Origin: Ignelater luminosus
Lineage: Eukaryota > Arthropoda > Insecta > Coleoptera > Elateridae
Length of the DNA: 64,000 bases
Reading direction: 5' to 3'
Assembly: GCA_011009095.1 (NCBI GenBank)
Contig: VTPC01000598.1
Coordinates: 93,363-157,362 of the forward strand
In this document: piece by piece, positions 31,960 to 42,444 of the stretch
Layout: every line of letters begins with the position of its first letter
Position numbering within the stretch: position 1 is the first letter of the stretch
Program-made: the position numbers and the translations under genes
Notes under the pieces: generated by a model
Database searches by the model: none
What the model saw: the letters and a program-made list of their open reading frames with translations, nothing else
What the model was told of the DNA's origin: nothing

Positions 31960-33995
31960 GTACCATCACTATTTCCAAAATTGAGCTGTTTGAAGAATGG
32001 CTCAAACACGGAAAGGACGAAAGAAACGTTTGTCTTTTCGAGTTTCTTTCCACTAAATTTAATTTTAATAATGTTACTGAGGACTCTGAAAGAGAATATA
32101 AAATGAAGTTAGCTAGCTATTCATCAAAAATTGCTGCCAAAGTATCGTTTTATGACTAAGAATAAAAGCTGGTTGGAAGCTGAAGACATCCAATTCCACG
32201 TGCATATTACCGTGCCGCGACCTTCTACATCATTTCAAGATGCTACTCCTGCCGGAAGACCTCGGAAATATTTTGAGGAGTTATCATTCAAAACGAAGAA
32301 ACGTCGAGTTGAAGACCTCGTTTAATCGCGTAGTATTGGGGAGTTGATGACTGCTGCAGAAGTAGCTGTACGTTCGACAGGAAATAGGAACATTGTCAAA
32401 GTGATTAGAAAAATTAGTGAAAGTCTAGAATATGTAAGTGCTTCCGTCGGCCTTAAGAATTCAAGTTCTTTGGAGAGTGCTAGACAATTAAGTGGGAATG
32501 AGCCATTAGCCTATTATGTTACATAGACTCTAAGTCTACAACGTACTTAATACAAGCAGACTAGGAAGTGGTCTATGAAGGTAGGTCATGTTTTGTTTCC
32601 ATCTTATCATTGTTTGAGTAAGTCAAAACAGGCCTGTTATCCTCTCGAGGAGCATACTGTAGTGACAGAAACTCTTGCTGAAGTAAAGTTACAAGCCGTG
32701 TTAGATAAGACCGTCGAGCGCTTAGACGAAGCTCAGAGAGAAGTCATAAATAGTATGTTTCCGAATTCATCATTCACTCTCATAAGTAAATGGGAATGTG
32801 ACGGAAGTACCGGTCACAGTCCCTATAAACAGTGGGGATGCTGATGAGTTTCTATTTCTATTTTCCTTTGTTCCTCTTAGATTACTCGGTGGCAGTAACA
32901 TCATTTGGCAGAATCCTCGGCCATCATCCACGATGTTTTGTTGTCCGATTAAATTCATTTTAGCTAAGGAAACCATTGAATTCGCAAAAGCAGAAACTAA
33001 CAAGGTCTTGGAAGAAATAAACAATTTACTTCCAACAATTTGTGGCACTGGCGATTCTCTTATTTCTGTCAAGCATAAACTTCTCCTGACAATGACTGAT
33101 GGAAAAGTGTGCAACGCCTTGAGGAAAACTCTTTCCTCACAGAAGTGTTTCATTTGTAGTGCTACTCCCACAATGATGAATGATGCTTCAAGGCATTTTG
33201 ACAGCAACCAAAAGCATTTTGGCTTTGGTTTGTCAACACTTTATGCGTGGATTCGTTGTTTCGAATATTTTTTACACATTAGCTATAAGTTAGATATACA
33301 AAAATGGCAGACTAGAAGTGCTGACGATAAGACTAGTGTAAAACAGCGATCCGAGAAAATTAAACAACGATTCAAGCATGAAATGGAACTGATTGTGGAC
33401 AAACCAAAGCCAGGGTTTGGTTCATCAAATGACGGAAACACCGCTCGCCGTTTTTTTTAGCAACCCTGAATTGAGTGCTCAGGTTAGCGGATTGGATGTT
33501 ACACTCATCAAACAATTTGATGTATTACTGAGAACATTGTCTTCTGGTTACAAGATAAATTTAGTTGAATTTAACAAGCTCTGCCTTGACACCAGAAAAC
33601 TTTACCTCAGTTTCTATTCGTGGTATTATATGCCTGCCACTGTGCATAAAATACTGATCCATAGTACAGAGGTCATCAAAACTGCAATTGTTCCGATTGG
33701 ACAGCTTTCGGAAGGAGCTCAAGAAGCTAGGCACAAAGATTGCCGTAGGTTCCGGGAGCACAACACTAGAAAGTGTTCACGTATTGCCATGAATAGAGAC
33801 TTACTTTTTATGTTGATTATAACATCTGATCCTCTGATAAATAGCCTCCGAGAGGTTCCTAAAAAAAGGCGGGTAAATTGTCATAAAGCTGATTATAGCT
33901 CCTACAATAGAGACTCGACTTCTGCCACTGCCAAACCTACCCCAAAATGAAGAAGACATATCTAATTCATCGGATGATTCCGATGACGAGGATTA
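31960..33995 (+). mobile_element. Decayed Transib/RAG1-like transposase
   Basis: Successive frames give one ~600-residue protein: N-terminal IELFEEWLKHGKDERNVCLF at about 31980, a Ser/Thr segment near 32210, and then a core from about 32340. Three features match the RAG1/Transib catalytic core. (1) SKWECDGSTGHSPYKQ at about 32789, the first Asp block. (2) CFICSAT at about 33148, a Cys pair, followed by LSTLYAWIRCFEYFLHISY at about 33226, aligned with the second Asp block. (3) IGQLSEGAQEARHKDCRRFR, where the Glu of SEG at about 33711 aligns with the third catalytic residue, followed by an R-R-F-R-x-x-N segment. The position of the second Asp holds Trp. Breaks include stops near 32322 and 32524, frame changes near 32150 and 32830, and a homopolymer frameshift in the T run at about 33453. 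Inverted termini were not identified. Confidence 0.78.
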
Positions 33996-34224
33996 GTGAT
34001 AGAATTATTTTATTATTCAATGTGTAATAATGGATATTTTAAGCTGCTTAAATTTGTAATTTTTATTTTGATTTCTTTGTATTATTGGTTATTAGGTTAT
34101 TTTCGTATTTATTTGTATTTTTTCTACCACCTAAATCGTTTCGTGGATAAAATATAATGATTTTTTTTAATTTTTCTATTTTTCTTTGGCAATCCTCTTT
34201 ATTTCAGTTTATAATTAATAAAGA

Positions 34225-35150
34225 TTAATAAAAATGCTTTATATTTTTATAATATTGCTGTGGCGAAAGACAAAGAGTATACACCTTGATAACGTATTCA
34301 GTTAAAATCTTCAGATTTTTTGGAAGGTTTTTTGTGGCCACATATAGTTTTAAAGTGCGGTTAGCCGTCGTTAACCATCTTGAATGGTTTATTTTCTCTG
34401 GATCTTTGCAAGATAGACCTGAAGCAATATTGCCTGTCGAAATTGCAACACAAATTTCGTATAGATATTTTTGGCTTTGTGCTAAGTTATTGTATACCTG
34501 CAATATTGGTAATGCGACGTCTATTTGTTGAAAATTACAAACAGGCAACTTTTCACAATTTTCTACCTGTTTTCAGATTTCTTCAAAAAAAGCTTTTGGG
34601 CCTCTTGGTTTGCCATTCGAAAACTGCAGTAAATGACGCAAAGGCAATTCATTAGTATGTAACAAACAAACAAACTATTGTAAAGAATGTCCCATAGAAT
34701 CTCTAACCTCTTTATAACGCCATTTTTAGACCATTTTAGACCGCTGTGCCATCACATTCAATGTAGATTTCCTGACTTAGGAGTAACATGTCCAAGATAC
34801 AAGAACCTGGTTTAGAAACAAGCACAACATGCTCTTCAGTAATTGTTTTTCTCTTACTCTCTTCTCTTTCTGTAATTTGTATTAGTTAATGTTCGGTCAT
34901 TCTTCCCATTAAAGTATACATCATATGCCTGAAATGGCTCTTTCTGTGTTTCTTTTCTGGGATTATCTCAGCTTTTTACTCTCGTCCTCCTGATTATGTA
35001 CCGATCTATAACTTTAGATGATTCTTTCTTGGTCAAAATTCCCATATCTTTAAGAGCAGCGCTTACAAGAACTGATGCGTTTCTGTCAGAAACACCAGTT
35101 CTATCGCAAGCTTGAGGGAGAGCTAGAAGCTTTATTCTCATCTAGGAAAT
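34225..35150 (-). pseudogene. Decayed repeat-family ORF, unclassified
   Basis: Reading the reverse strand from 35140: MRIKLLALPQACDRTGVSDR, NASVLVSAALKDMGIL, SSKVIDRYIIRR and DVYFNGKNDRTLTN. Between about 34900 and 34690 the frames break. From 34665 it reads NELPLRHLLQFSNGKPRGPK, AFFEEI, then an open run of 107 codons (34548-34225) with DPEKINHSRWLTTANRTLKL followed by YVATKNLPKNLKIL. The order and motifs match a protein type seen repeatedly in arthropod genomes near transposons; I do not know its activity. The strand is opposite to the genes on both sides. Confidence 0.55.
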
Positions 35151-35342
35151 TAAAATTTAATTTTTATAGGTACCTATACATTAAAATACAAATAATATCC
35201 TATAATAATACACATAAATTATTGTAAAAATAATACACAACTGGTAGGATGTCTAGAGGTACTGAAATAAAAGTCACAGTAAAAGTAAGTACTAGGGTTT
35301 GCCAAAAAATTCAAAATCTTTTTGCAAGTCGTAATACCGTGG

Positions 35343-37091
35343 ACTCTTTGGACTCACCTTGCATGACCTACGGAGACTTGCATTTGAACTAGCTGAACGA
35401 AACAATCTCCCGAACAATTTCAACAAGACAACACAGAGGGCTGGAAAAGACTGGTTGTATGGAGTTTTAAATAGGCATCGCAACATATCATTAAAAGATC
35501 CAGAAAAAACATCCATTGCTCCAGCTAAGAGATTTAATCGTACAGCTGTTAGCAAGTTCTATGGTCCTGTGAATTTTATATATGAAAAACATAATCTTTT
35601 CCCCAACGACATATATAACGTCGACGAGACTGGAGTTTTAACATTTCCTAACAAACAGTCAAAGGTAGTAGCCCTTCGAGGAAAAAACAAGTGGGCTGTT
35701 TGTCCTTGGCTGAAAGAGGAGTTCTTGTTACTGCTGAAGTCTGCATGAATGCAGCTGGGAATTTTATGCATGCATTTTGTTTTTCCGCGTAAACGCAAAA
35801 ATCCTTTATTGATGGATGATGCTGTTCCGGGATCATTTGCGTACTATCATGAAAGTGGATAGATCAACGCTGAATCCCTTCTTTATTGGTTCAGACGCTC
35901 ATTGAGTATGCTAATCCATCACCGCAGAAACCTGTCCTTGTGATCTTAGATGAACATAGATCCTACTTCAAAAGCATGGCAATAATTGATCTTGCTCCTA
36001 AAAACAATGTTACCCTCTTGTGTTTTCTTCCCCACGCCACCCACCACCTCCAGCCTTTAGATTTTTCATTTATAGCGCCACTCAGTGCTTATTATGAACA
36101 AGAGGTTAGAAAATAACTGGTTGCACACCCTGGTCGTGCTGTGACCATTTACCAAATTGGAAAACTCTTTACTGCTGCATTTACAAGAGCTGCTGTCATG
36201 CAAGCAGCTATCACAGGTTTTAAAAAAACAGGAATATACCCGTTTAATCGCGATGTATTTCCAGAGCACTTGTTTGCTCCCTTTGAAACCACAGAGAGGC
36301 CTCAAACGGCTGAGCTTCTTCAGGCAGCTAAGGATTTAGAATCTCAATCATCAACATCTTTTTGTGGTTCCTTGTTTTCCATTTCCCCTAGGATGCTAAT
36401 GCCTTCCCCCCAAGAAGAACAAAGAGTCAGAACAAAAAATAATCGAATAAAAGGAAAAACCGCTCTTCTCACTTCCTCTCCATATAAACAGGAAAAGAAA
36501 ACCCCTAAACGAAGATTGTTCAATCCGACTCAAGACAAAAAGGGTTCAAAAACTAAGAAAGGAAAGAAGAAGGAGAAAACAGCAAATGAAATCAAAACAA
36601 ATAAAGAAGAGAAGAAAGTGATACAAAAATTATCTTTAGATGAAGAAGACCACGAGGCCTGCATGTTTTGCAAGTAACTGTATTCACAATCACGTGTAAA
36701 AGAGGGATGGATCCAGTGTTCTATGAGTCGGCTGTGGGCTCACGAGGTTTGTTCTAATGCTGACGAAGAAGATGATACTTTCGTATGTGAGTTTTGTTCA
36801 TAAACTACAAATGTATTTCATAAATTGTAATTATACACTTTGAGACTTTAATTTTTGTACTTATTTTAATGGGTATCCGATTTTACCCCATCCACGGAGA
36901 AAACCGGGTATTTGCACTTTTTTAAGTAAATTCTATTATCCCAGAAAAAAGAACATTTTAAACCTAAACAACTATATTTTCTGTTAGAGGAATTAGTGAA
37001 GCATAACATAGTGTACGTAGACCTTATTATTGAATCACCGTAAAACTTATAACTTTAAAGTTATAATACTCCGGTTTTACCCCACTTTCCC
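35343..37091 (+). mobile_element. Decayed Tigger/jerky-like (pogo group) transposon with PHD-like tail
   Basis: The protein reads LFGLTLHDLRRLAFELAERN, NNFNKTTQRAGKDWLYGVLN, then IYNVDETGVLTFP (first catalytic Asp), VLVILDEHRSYFKS (second) and THHLQPLDFSFIAPLSAYYE (third). ITGFKKTGIYPFNRDVFPE and a Lys-rich segment follow. The C-terminus has paired cysteines and W/H (HEACMFCK, GWIQCS, WAHEVCSN, FVCEFCS) like a PHD finger, as in many insect jerky-like transposases. Frame breaks occur at about 35747, 35790, 35885, 36116 and 36677. The right terminus is at about 37060-37091, whose complement starts GGGAAAGTGGGGTAAAACCG, followed by TA. The left terminus was not found. Confidence 0.85.
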
Positions 37092-37093
37092 TA

Positions 37094-37745
37094 CTTAAAT
37101 CTTCTTATTTGTTTATTAATATTGATTTTCTTCTAAACTTCTTTACATAATCATTATTTGTTTGTTGTCCACTTATTTTAGCTGCGTATTCCTAATAAAA
37201 CTAATAAGTACAAAGTAAACTAGCATTAATGAGGGGAAGAGAAGGTTACCTACGGACTATTGAATAAATCTAAGCCTGCTCTTTTAGAATCTTTGCTTCT
37301 TGAAAATAAAGACCTTATAGAAGTTGTAATTAGTTTAACAAAATCAATAGAAGTAAGTTTTCTATATAGTACAATATTAAACCTAAAACTGGCATTTAAT
37401 ATTTTATAATAAATAGCATATCATTTTTTTTTGTGGTAGTATTGTGTCCGTAAGTAGTATACATCAGGAAGCTGTTTGTGTCTAGTGTACTGCAAGACGA
37501 TTGGAAGGTTATGATTAATCGTAATATTAATATTATACAACGATACCGAAAAAAGTACAAATACCAAAGGTGTTTTTACAGTGATGCATTCAAGTTCACG
37601 GAAAATATTAATATTTAAAATCTTTATCGCTTAATTTATTTGTATAAACATTACATAACACAGTTTCTTAGTTTAACTTATCTGCTTAAAAGCAATAAAA
37701 TATTTGTTTTCTTAAAAGATTAAAAACCCCAGAAAAGTCTTAATT
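37094..37745. other. Spacer with one exon-like open segment
   Basis: Bases about 37241-37354 read EKVTYGLLNKSKPALLESLL, LENKDLIEVVISLTKSIE, ending at a GTAAGT donor. No partner exon was found, and it may be a remnant of an unrelated gene or element. The rest is AT-rich with no feature. Confidence 0.25.
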
Positions 37746-37747
37746 CT

Positions 37748-37780
37748 GGAAATTTCAACAAAGATAACCAATTTATAAGA
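37748..37780 (+). promoter_or_regulatory. Possible kappaB, GATA and TATA motifs before peptide gene C
   Basis: Within 35 bases and about 50-85 bases before the ATG are GGAAATTTCA (37748-37757, close to an insect Rel/NF-kappaB site), AGATAA (37761) and TATAA (about 37774). This closely spaced order is found in promoters of insect antimicrobial-peptide genes. The match is by eye. The other family members do not show an equally good trio. Confidence 0.35.
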
Positions 37781-37830
37781 CAGAAACACAATACAGATTT
37801 TGCTACTTTCTCTTTGACTTGTGTATCAAA

Positions 37831-38064
37831 ATGAAGTTTTCAATGTTTCTTGCAATCTTCTTCGCATGTGCCTTACTTTGTTCTGCGCGTAGTGTAGTCA
37901 TACAAGATAATGCAGTTCAAGAATGTCCACCAAATACAATATTAATAAACGGAATATGCATTGATACAAGAAATGTGATTCAAGTACCCGGCAAATGCCC
38001 CGAAGGGCAAAACGTCAATGCTAATGATGAATGCGTAGATGAATTTAAAATTAAATTCCATTAA
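37831..38064 (+). CDS. Secreted peptide C with two cysteine modules
   Basis: The start is the ATG at 37831 (TATCAAAATGAAG), giving 77 residues. The signal peptide is MKFSMFLAIFFACALLCSA. The mature part RSVVIQDNAVQ is followed by module 1 (ECPPNTILINGICID) and module 2 (RNVIQVPGKCPEGQNVNAND then ECVDEF). Cysteine spacings are 10 and 11 residues, so four cysteines could form two disulfides. It is closest to gene E (39701), which shares the SVVIQ start and both modules. Thirteen bases after the stop a donor (CAG|GTAAG) begins a 62-base intron (38078-38139) in the 3' untranslated region; AATAAA is near 38166. Function unknown. Confidence 0.82.
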   Translation: MKFSMFLAIFFACALLCSARSVVIQDNAVQECPPNTILINGICIDTRNVIQVPGKCPEGQNVNANDECVDEFKIKFH

Positions 38065-38272
38065 GCTAGACCATCAGGTAAGATTAACTGTTTAAGTATA
38101 AAAATAAGTAATTTTTGTCATCTCTTGATCTAATTTTAGAACTTAATTAGCATTAACTTTAGCGAAAATAAACATTTACAAGTTCTTAATTCAATGACGA
38201 TAATAGAGATAAGAATTGTAAGGTTGAATCTGACTAACATTGTAGCGTAAATTATAATTCTTTTGTGTAAGG

Positions 38273-38518
38273 ATGTGCGCAAAATTTGTTATCGTGTGGT
38301 GTTTAATTTTCACTTTTTTTGCTGTAAATGAACTGAGATATCAAGGGAATCGCGAAACTTTTGAATCATGGTATCAAAAGATTTTTGGAAAAGCACTTCT
38401 TAACCTTCCTAATACTAATCATAGCTTAACAAACCAGGCACGGCCGAAAAATATTATACAAGCACCTTGTAGGGATGGATATGTGAAAGTGAGAGGAAGA
38501 TGTATTGCGGAATACTGA
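38273..38518 (+). CDS. Secreted peptide D
   Basis: The ATG at 38273 gives 81 residues. A hydrophobic N-terminus (CAKFVIVWCLIFTFFAVNEL) acts as a signal peptide. It is followed by a linker with Asn and basic residues, then the family module NIIQAPCRDGYVKVRGRC, IAEY and stop; there are ten residues between the cysteines. A GT-AG mini-intron of 60 bases (38537-38596; GTATGA...TTCTAG, branch-like TGCTAAAG) begins 18 bases after the stop, in the same relative place as in genes C and G. It lies 208 bases downstream of gene C in the same orientation, as a tandem duplicate would. Confidence 0.8.
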   Translation: MCAKFVIVWCLIFTFFAVNELRYQGNRETFESWYQKIFGKALLNLPNTNHSLTNQARPKNIIQAPCRDGYVKVRGRCIAEY

Positions 38519-38869
38519 AGAATTTTGCCTTTGAAGGTATGACTGTACATTTGTAATTTGATAGTTGTACGTTTGCTAAAGCTGCTCAAATTCTAGTGTC
38601 AGTTAGCTGCTAAATTTGCCAGCTAAATCATTTTAGTTTCCTAAATTTGTCACAAATACGTCAATTTATCGAAACCTACGGTATCTGGCATTTGGACAAT
38701 TGATTTAAATTATCCATCCATAGAGTATTTTACAATCTAATTAAAAGAACCTGTGTTCCTCATCTCTAATTAATTGTTATTGATTTTTGAGAATTCTTCT
38801 TACTTACTTAGTCTAAGTCTCTCTACCTTTCGATGTAAGAATATAGAGTTAAGTTCGTCATCTTTGGAG

Positions 38870-39290
38870 TTGTTTGCCTTATGTTCCAGCTACTTCTGTT
38901 TAAAGCTAATCTTCCTACACTATACTACACTATTACCACTTCCTTCTTCTGCCCCTTTCACTGGATCACTCCACGTTTTTGTTGGTTTTCCTCTTTTGGT
39001 TTTTCCCTGCGTTTTAGCACTAAACACTTTCTTTACTATTCTCCCTTCTCTCATTCTGTGTATGTGGCCCAACCAGCCTAGCTTTCTGATTATATCCATG
39101 CAAGTCTTGCCTTCAATTCTTCTCAGAAACCGCGTTTTCATAGCGTTTATTCTAGTTCCGTCTTTCACTGTTAGTGTTCACGACTTACATCAATAAGTTA
39201 ATGTCAATATCATTAGTTTTTCGAACACTTCTACTTTAACTTCTTTGGGTATATATTTAAATCCTAAAAATGTGTTCTGACCGGTTTTGC
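38870..39290 (-). mobile_element. 3' fragment of an RTE-like LINE
   Basis: The reverse strand at 39168-38920 reads MKTRFLRRIEGKTCMDIIR, LGWLGHIHRMREGRIVKKVF and GKTKRGKPTKTWSD, the C-terminal tail of insect RTE-like endonuclease-reverse transcriptases. Upstream, near 39240-39180, VKVEVFEKLMILTLTY fits the preceding segment. No catalytic domain remains. It sits between peptide genes D and E. Confidence 0.75.
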
Positions 39291-39700
39291 TGTAAATAGA
39301 ACATCTTTTTAGCAAGTATATTTAAGAAAAAAAACCAAGAGTGTTCTTAATGCGTATAACGAAGAATAAAAACGTTTTTGGAAATATATCTTTAGTAAAT
39401 AAGACGTTGAATTATTTTCAGCTTAGAGATTATATTTAAGATAATAAAGAGATTAGCAAACATTTAAAATTTAAAAATGTTGAGTTTTGGGTTTTCCAAG
39501 AAAAAGCTGCTCGTAAAATAAAAAAGAAATCTAGCAAAGTATAATTTAATGGCAATTTAAAGTTCTAAAAAAATCTTGTTACATAAATCCAGACCTTTGT
39601 TCATAATTCTTTTAGGAGATAAACACAGTCAATTTAAGACGACGATATCATAAGATAACTTGTTATTTTCTCCTTGACTGGTGTTCTAGCTTGTTCTAAA

Positions 39701-39991
39701 ATGAGATTCTGCGTGTCCGCTTTAATTATCTTAGGATGTGTATATTACTGTTTGTCGCGTAGTGTGGTGATTCAAGAAGAAGGCGAGGAATGTGCTGAAG
39801 GTCAAATTCGTATAGAAGGAAAATGCTCAAACAGGACAAGAAATGTCATCCAAGTTCCTGGTAAATGTCCAGAAGGACAAGATGTTGGAGCCAATAACGA
39901 GTGTTTTTCTGAATTTAAACTTCCGATTCCAGAAGGAAGAATCATTGCACCCCCAGAGAGGGGACAATCAGGTAGATCATCGTCTTACTAA
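39701..39991 (+). CDS. Secreted peptide E with two cysteine modules
   Basis: The start is the ATG at 39701 (TTCTAAAATGAG), giving 96 residues. The signal peptide is MRFCVSALIILGCVYYCLS. RSVVIQEEGEE is followed by module 1 (CAEGQIRIEGKCSN) and module 2 (RNVIQVPGKCPEGQDVGANN then ECFSEF), cysteine spacings 10 and 11. A Pro/Gly/Ser-rich tail (IPEGRIIAPPERGQSGRSSS) extends beyond the module, unlike gene C. A CAG|GTAGAT donor-like site at 39972 falls in this tail, at the position equivalent to gene C's post-stop donor. The tail may therefore be read-through of an intron, and the true C-terminus could differ. Gene C is the closest paralogue. Confidence 0.8.
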   Translation: MRFCVSALIILGCVYYCLSRSVVIQEEGEECAEGQIRIEGKCSNRTRNVIQVPGKCPEGQDVGANNECFSEFKLPIPEGRIIAPPERGQSGRSSSY

Positions 39992-41965
39992 AAACATAAA
40001 TGTTAGGAAGATAAACATGAAAAAAATAGAGATAGGAAATACATTTGCATTGCAATTTAAAAAGAGCAAAGACAATTGTGCTAAAAAATTGTTTATCTTT
40101 ATTGTTTAAATTTTATTTAATAAATTCTGCTCTAGTAGAGAAAATAGTAAGGAATAGAAAAAAGTTGTAATCTATAAGCTGACTCTGCTGCTTGATTAAA
40201 TCGGTAGAAAGCGGTAATAAGTAGTAACGCTTGCATCATTTGCTTGTTAGCATCTTATCTCTTCCATTACTTGTTGCCTATGTGTGTTAGTATGATTTGA
40301 TTGCCTTCTTTGAAAACAGTTTTATACTTGTTATGATGATGAACAATAAAACTATTTTGTTTATCGTTTATCATGTTTAGTATATTTTTAATGTTTTTTC
40401 CAACCTTATGTGTTTGATCTTGAACTTAATGTTATTATCGAATTGCTTTCTATACATTTTTTGCCGTTATTTCCCAATATCAGTATTGAGTATTTGTTAA
40501 GGCTTTTAAGGAGAGGTATAAGGCAACCACGGTTGCGAGGGTATTTTTAAGAATATTTCCAACGACATTTCGCGTATTAAACAAAAAGTCTCGAAACTTC
40601 TCGCGCCTGAATATGTTAGTTGTTTGTATTTTGGGTGCATTTATAGAGTAATATGCAAGAAAAATGATTTAATTTGCATTTTATAAAATCTGATAGTTTC
40701 CAGTTAACAGCATGAAAAACCGGCAAACGAATGCTTTAGCTAAATTAAAACTTCTATAGAGGCATGTATTTTAGGCTTATATTTTAGTATCTGAAGACTA
40801 AATTCATTAGACTACAACCATATCAAAAAAAAGCTGCTGAAATCATTGAAGCTGATACCTTACTGATCTGCTGGTTTGCATTCTATAAGTTAGGCAACAC
40901 CTTACACCACTTACTACCTGTGAAAGTCGTAAATTAAAAATCTTCGAGTTGTCATAACTACAATAGGATTACAACAGACAACAGAATTAGTTCGGTAGGG
41001 GACAAAAAGTATTAGAAATCGCAGTATATTGCTTTTAGCCATTCGTTCTACAAATAAAAATAAAAGCAGTCGAATGTACCGTAATTCAATGAGGTAATTT
41101 AGCGTCTTTAGAATAAGAGCAATTTAATAATAATAATAGTAATAGTAATAATTGTAATAGCAATAATAGTAATAACAATAGTAATGTATTTAAAAGTAAG
41201 TACAACATTACAATGTTTTATAAGAAAAACCTAATTGTCGTTTGTGTTTATAATCTTTTATATAAGAAAGGTGCAATTATCACAAATAAAAAAATTATTA
41301 TTAGTAATTAGTAGTATATATAACAAAAGTTAACATTTGCGTAGGTGAATTTTGATTTTCTCTTACATTATAGTATAGCTTTGAAACCAATCTTTAAATG
41401 TTTTTTTATTCATTGTCGTCAGTCGTTTTACGACTCAAATAAGAATTTTTAAAAAACAACAATTTTTTTTAAATTTCAATTCGTTATTATTGGGGCTAAA
41501 AAAATTTATCACTACCATACTGCGACATCAGAAACAGATAAATTTATAAACAATGTATGTCGAATTTACAAGCAAGTTTTTCCCTATTTATTGTTTATTA
41601 TAATAAGTTTAATTCTTGGTTTACAAATTTGCTTTATACAGGGTGTATTGTTTCAGGTGGAGAATATTAGCACCATTCGATTCTCCTTGAAAAATTGAGC
41701 AAAGAAATGTTATAAAAATGTTCGTGTTAAACGCATATTTTTCGAAACAAACGTCATTTAAAATTTTTAATACTTGCAATGCTGCATGAAAGTTGTAAGT
41801 AGGGCAAGAATAGGTCATAAGTTTATTAAGGTGGTTACCTTAGTAACATTTTTGCAGGTCGTTATTATTAATGTTTTTAGGTAAATTATGTACATTAAGA
41901 ATTCGTATAATTTTCAAATACAGTAATTAGAAACTATTCTAATCACAAGATTTTAGGTATGTAAA
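39992..41965. other. 2 kb without recognisable gene
   Basis: AT-rich spacer. The only feature is an interrupted (TAA/TAG/CAA) trinucleotide tract at about 41124-41186. Confidence 0.4.
41124..41186 (+). repeat. Imperfect trinucleotide (AAT/AGT) tract
   Basis: About twenty imperfect units of AAT, AGT and CAA; typical simple-sequence DNA with no coding role. Confidence 0.8.
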
Positions 41966-41970
41966 AGCAC

Positions 41971-42340
41971 TTAATGCAAAATATGTTTAAAATGAGCTCC
42001 TCCAACCACTCGACATTTTATGGCTCGGCGAATGATACCCCCTTCCAAATTTTCAAGCATATTTTGGTTTCTTATCATGGTAACTGCATGGTTGATCCGT
42101 TCAATCAGTTCGTCTTCGGTTGCTAAAGGCACGTCTTCCAGAAGGTCCGGTAAATTGTTGGTAAGAAGATTAATATAGTTATTTGCGTTTAAACGATGTA
42201 GCAAAATCCGTTGTCCTATCAACATGGCACCCACTTTGAGTGGGTTCATTTTCAAATATACGTTTAATATTTCTTCTTCTGCTTGCGGCAGTAGTACACG
42301 ACGAGCCAGTGGGGGCTCGTGAGTTTTGAAATAGTGAAGC
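41971..42340 (-). mobile_element. Internally deleted mariner-like remnant
   Basis: On the reverse strand, 42320-42200 in two frames gives the N-terminal winged helix (AEEEILNVYLKMNPLKVGA). 42180-41971 then reads TNNLPDLLEDVPLATEDELI, ERINHAVTMIRNQNM, then IIRRAIKCRVVGGAHFKHIL and stop. The junction PLAT-EDEL joins the stretch before the second catalytic Asp directly to the C-terminal helices. Both the second and third Asp are lost by deletion. Termini were not identified. Confidence 0.75.
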
Positions 42341-42444
42341 GTTTTGCATTAAAATCTTAAAAATGAACAAAAATTTAACAAGATAAAAGGTGCTTGTCTC
42401 ATCCCAAAACCAGTAAAATACCTACAACAAGAGGTAGATGAGAT

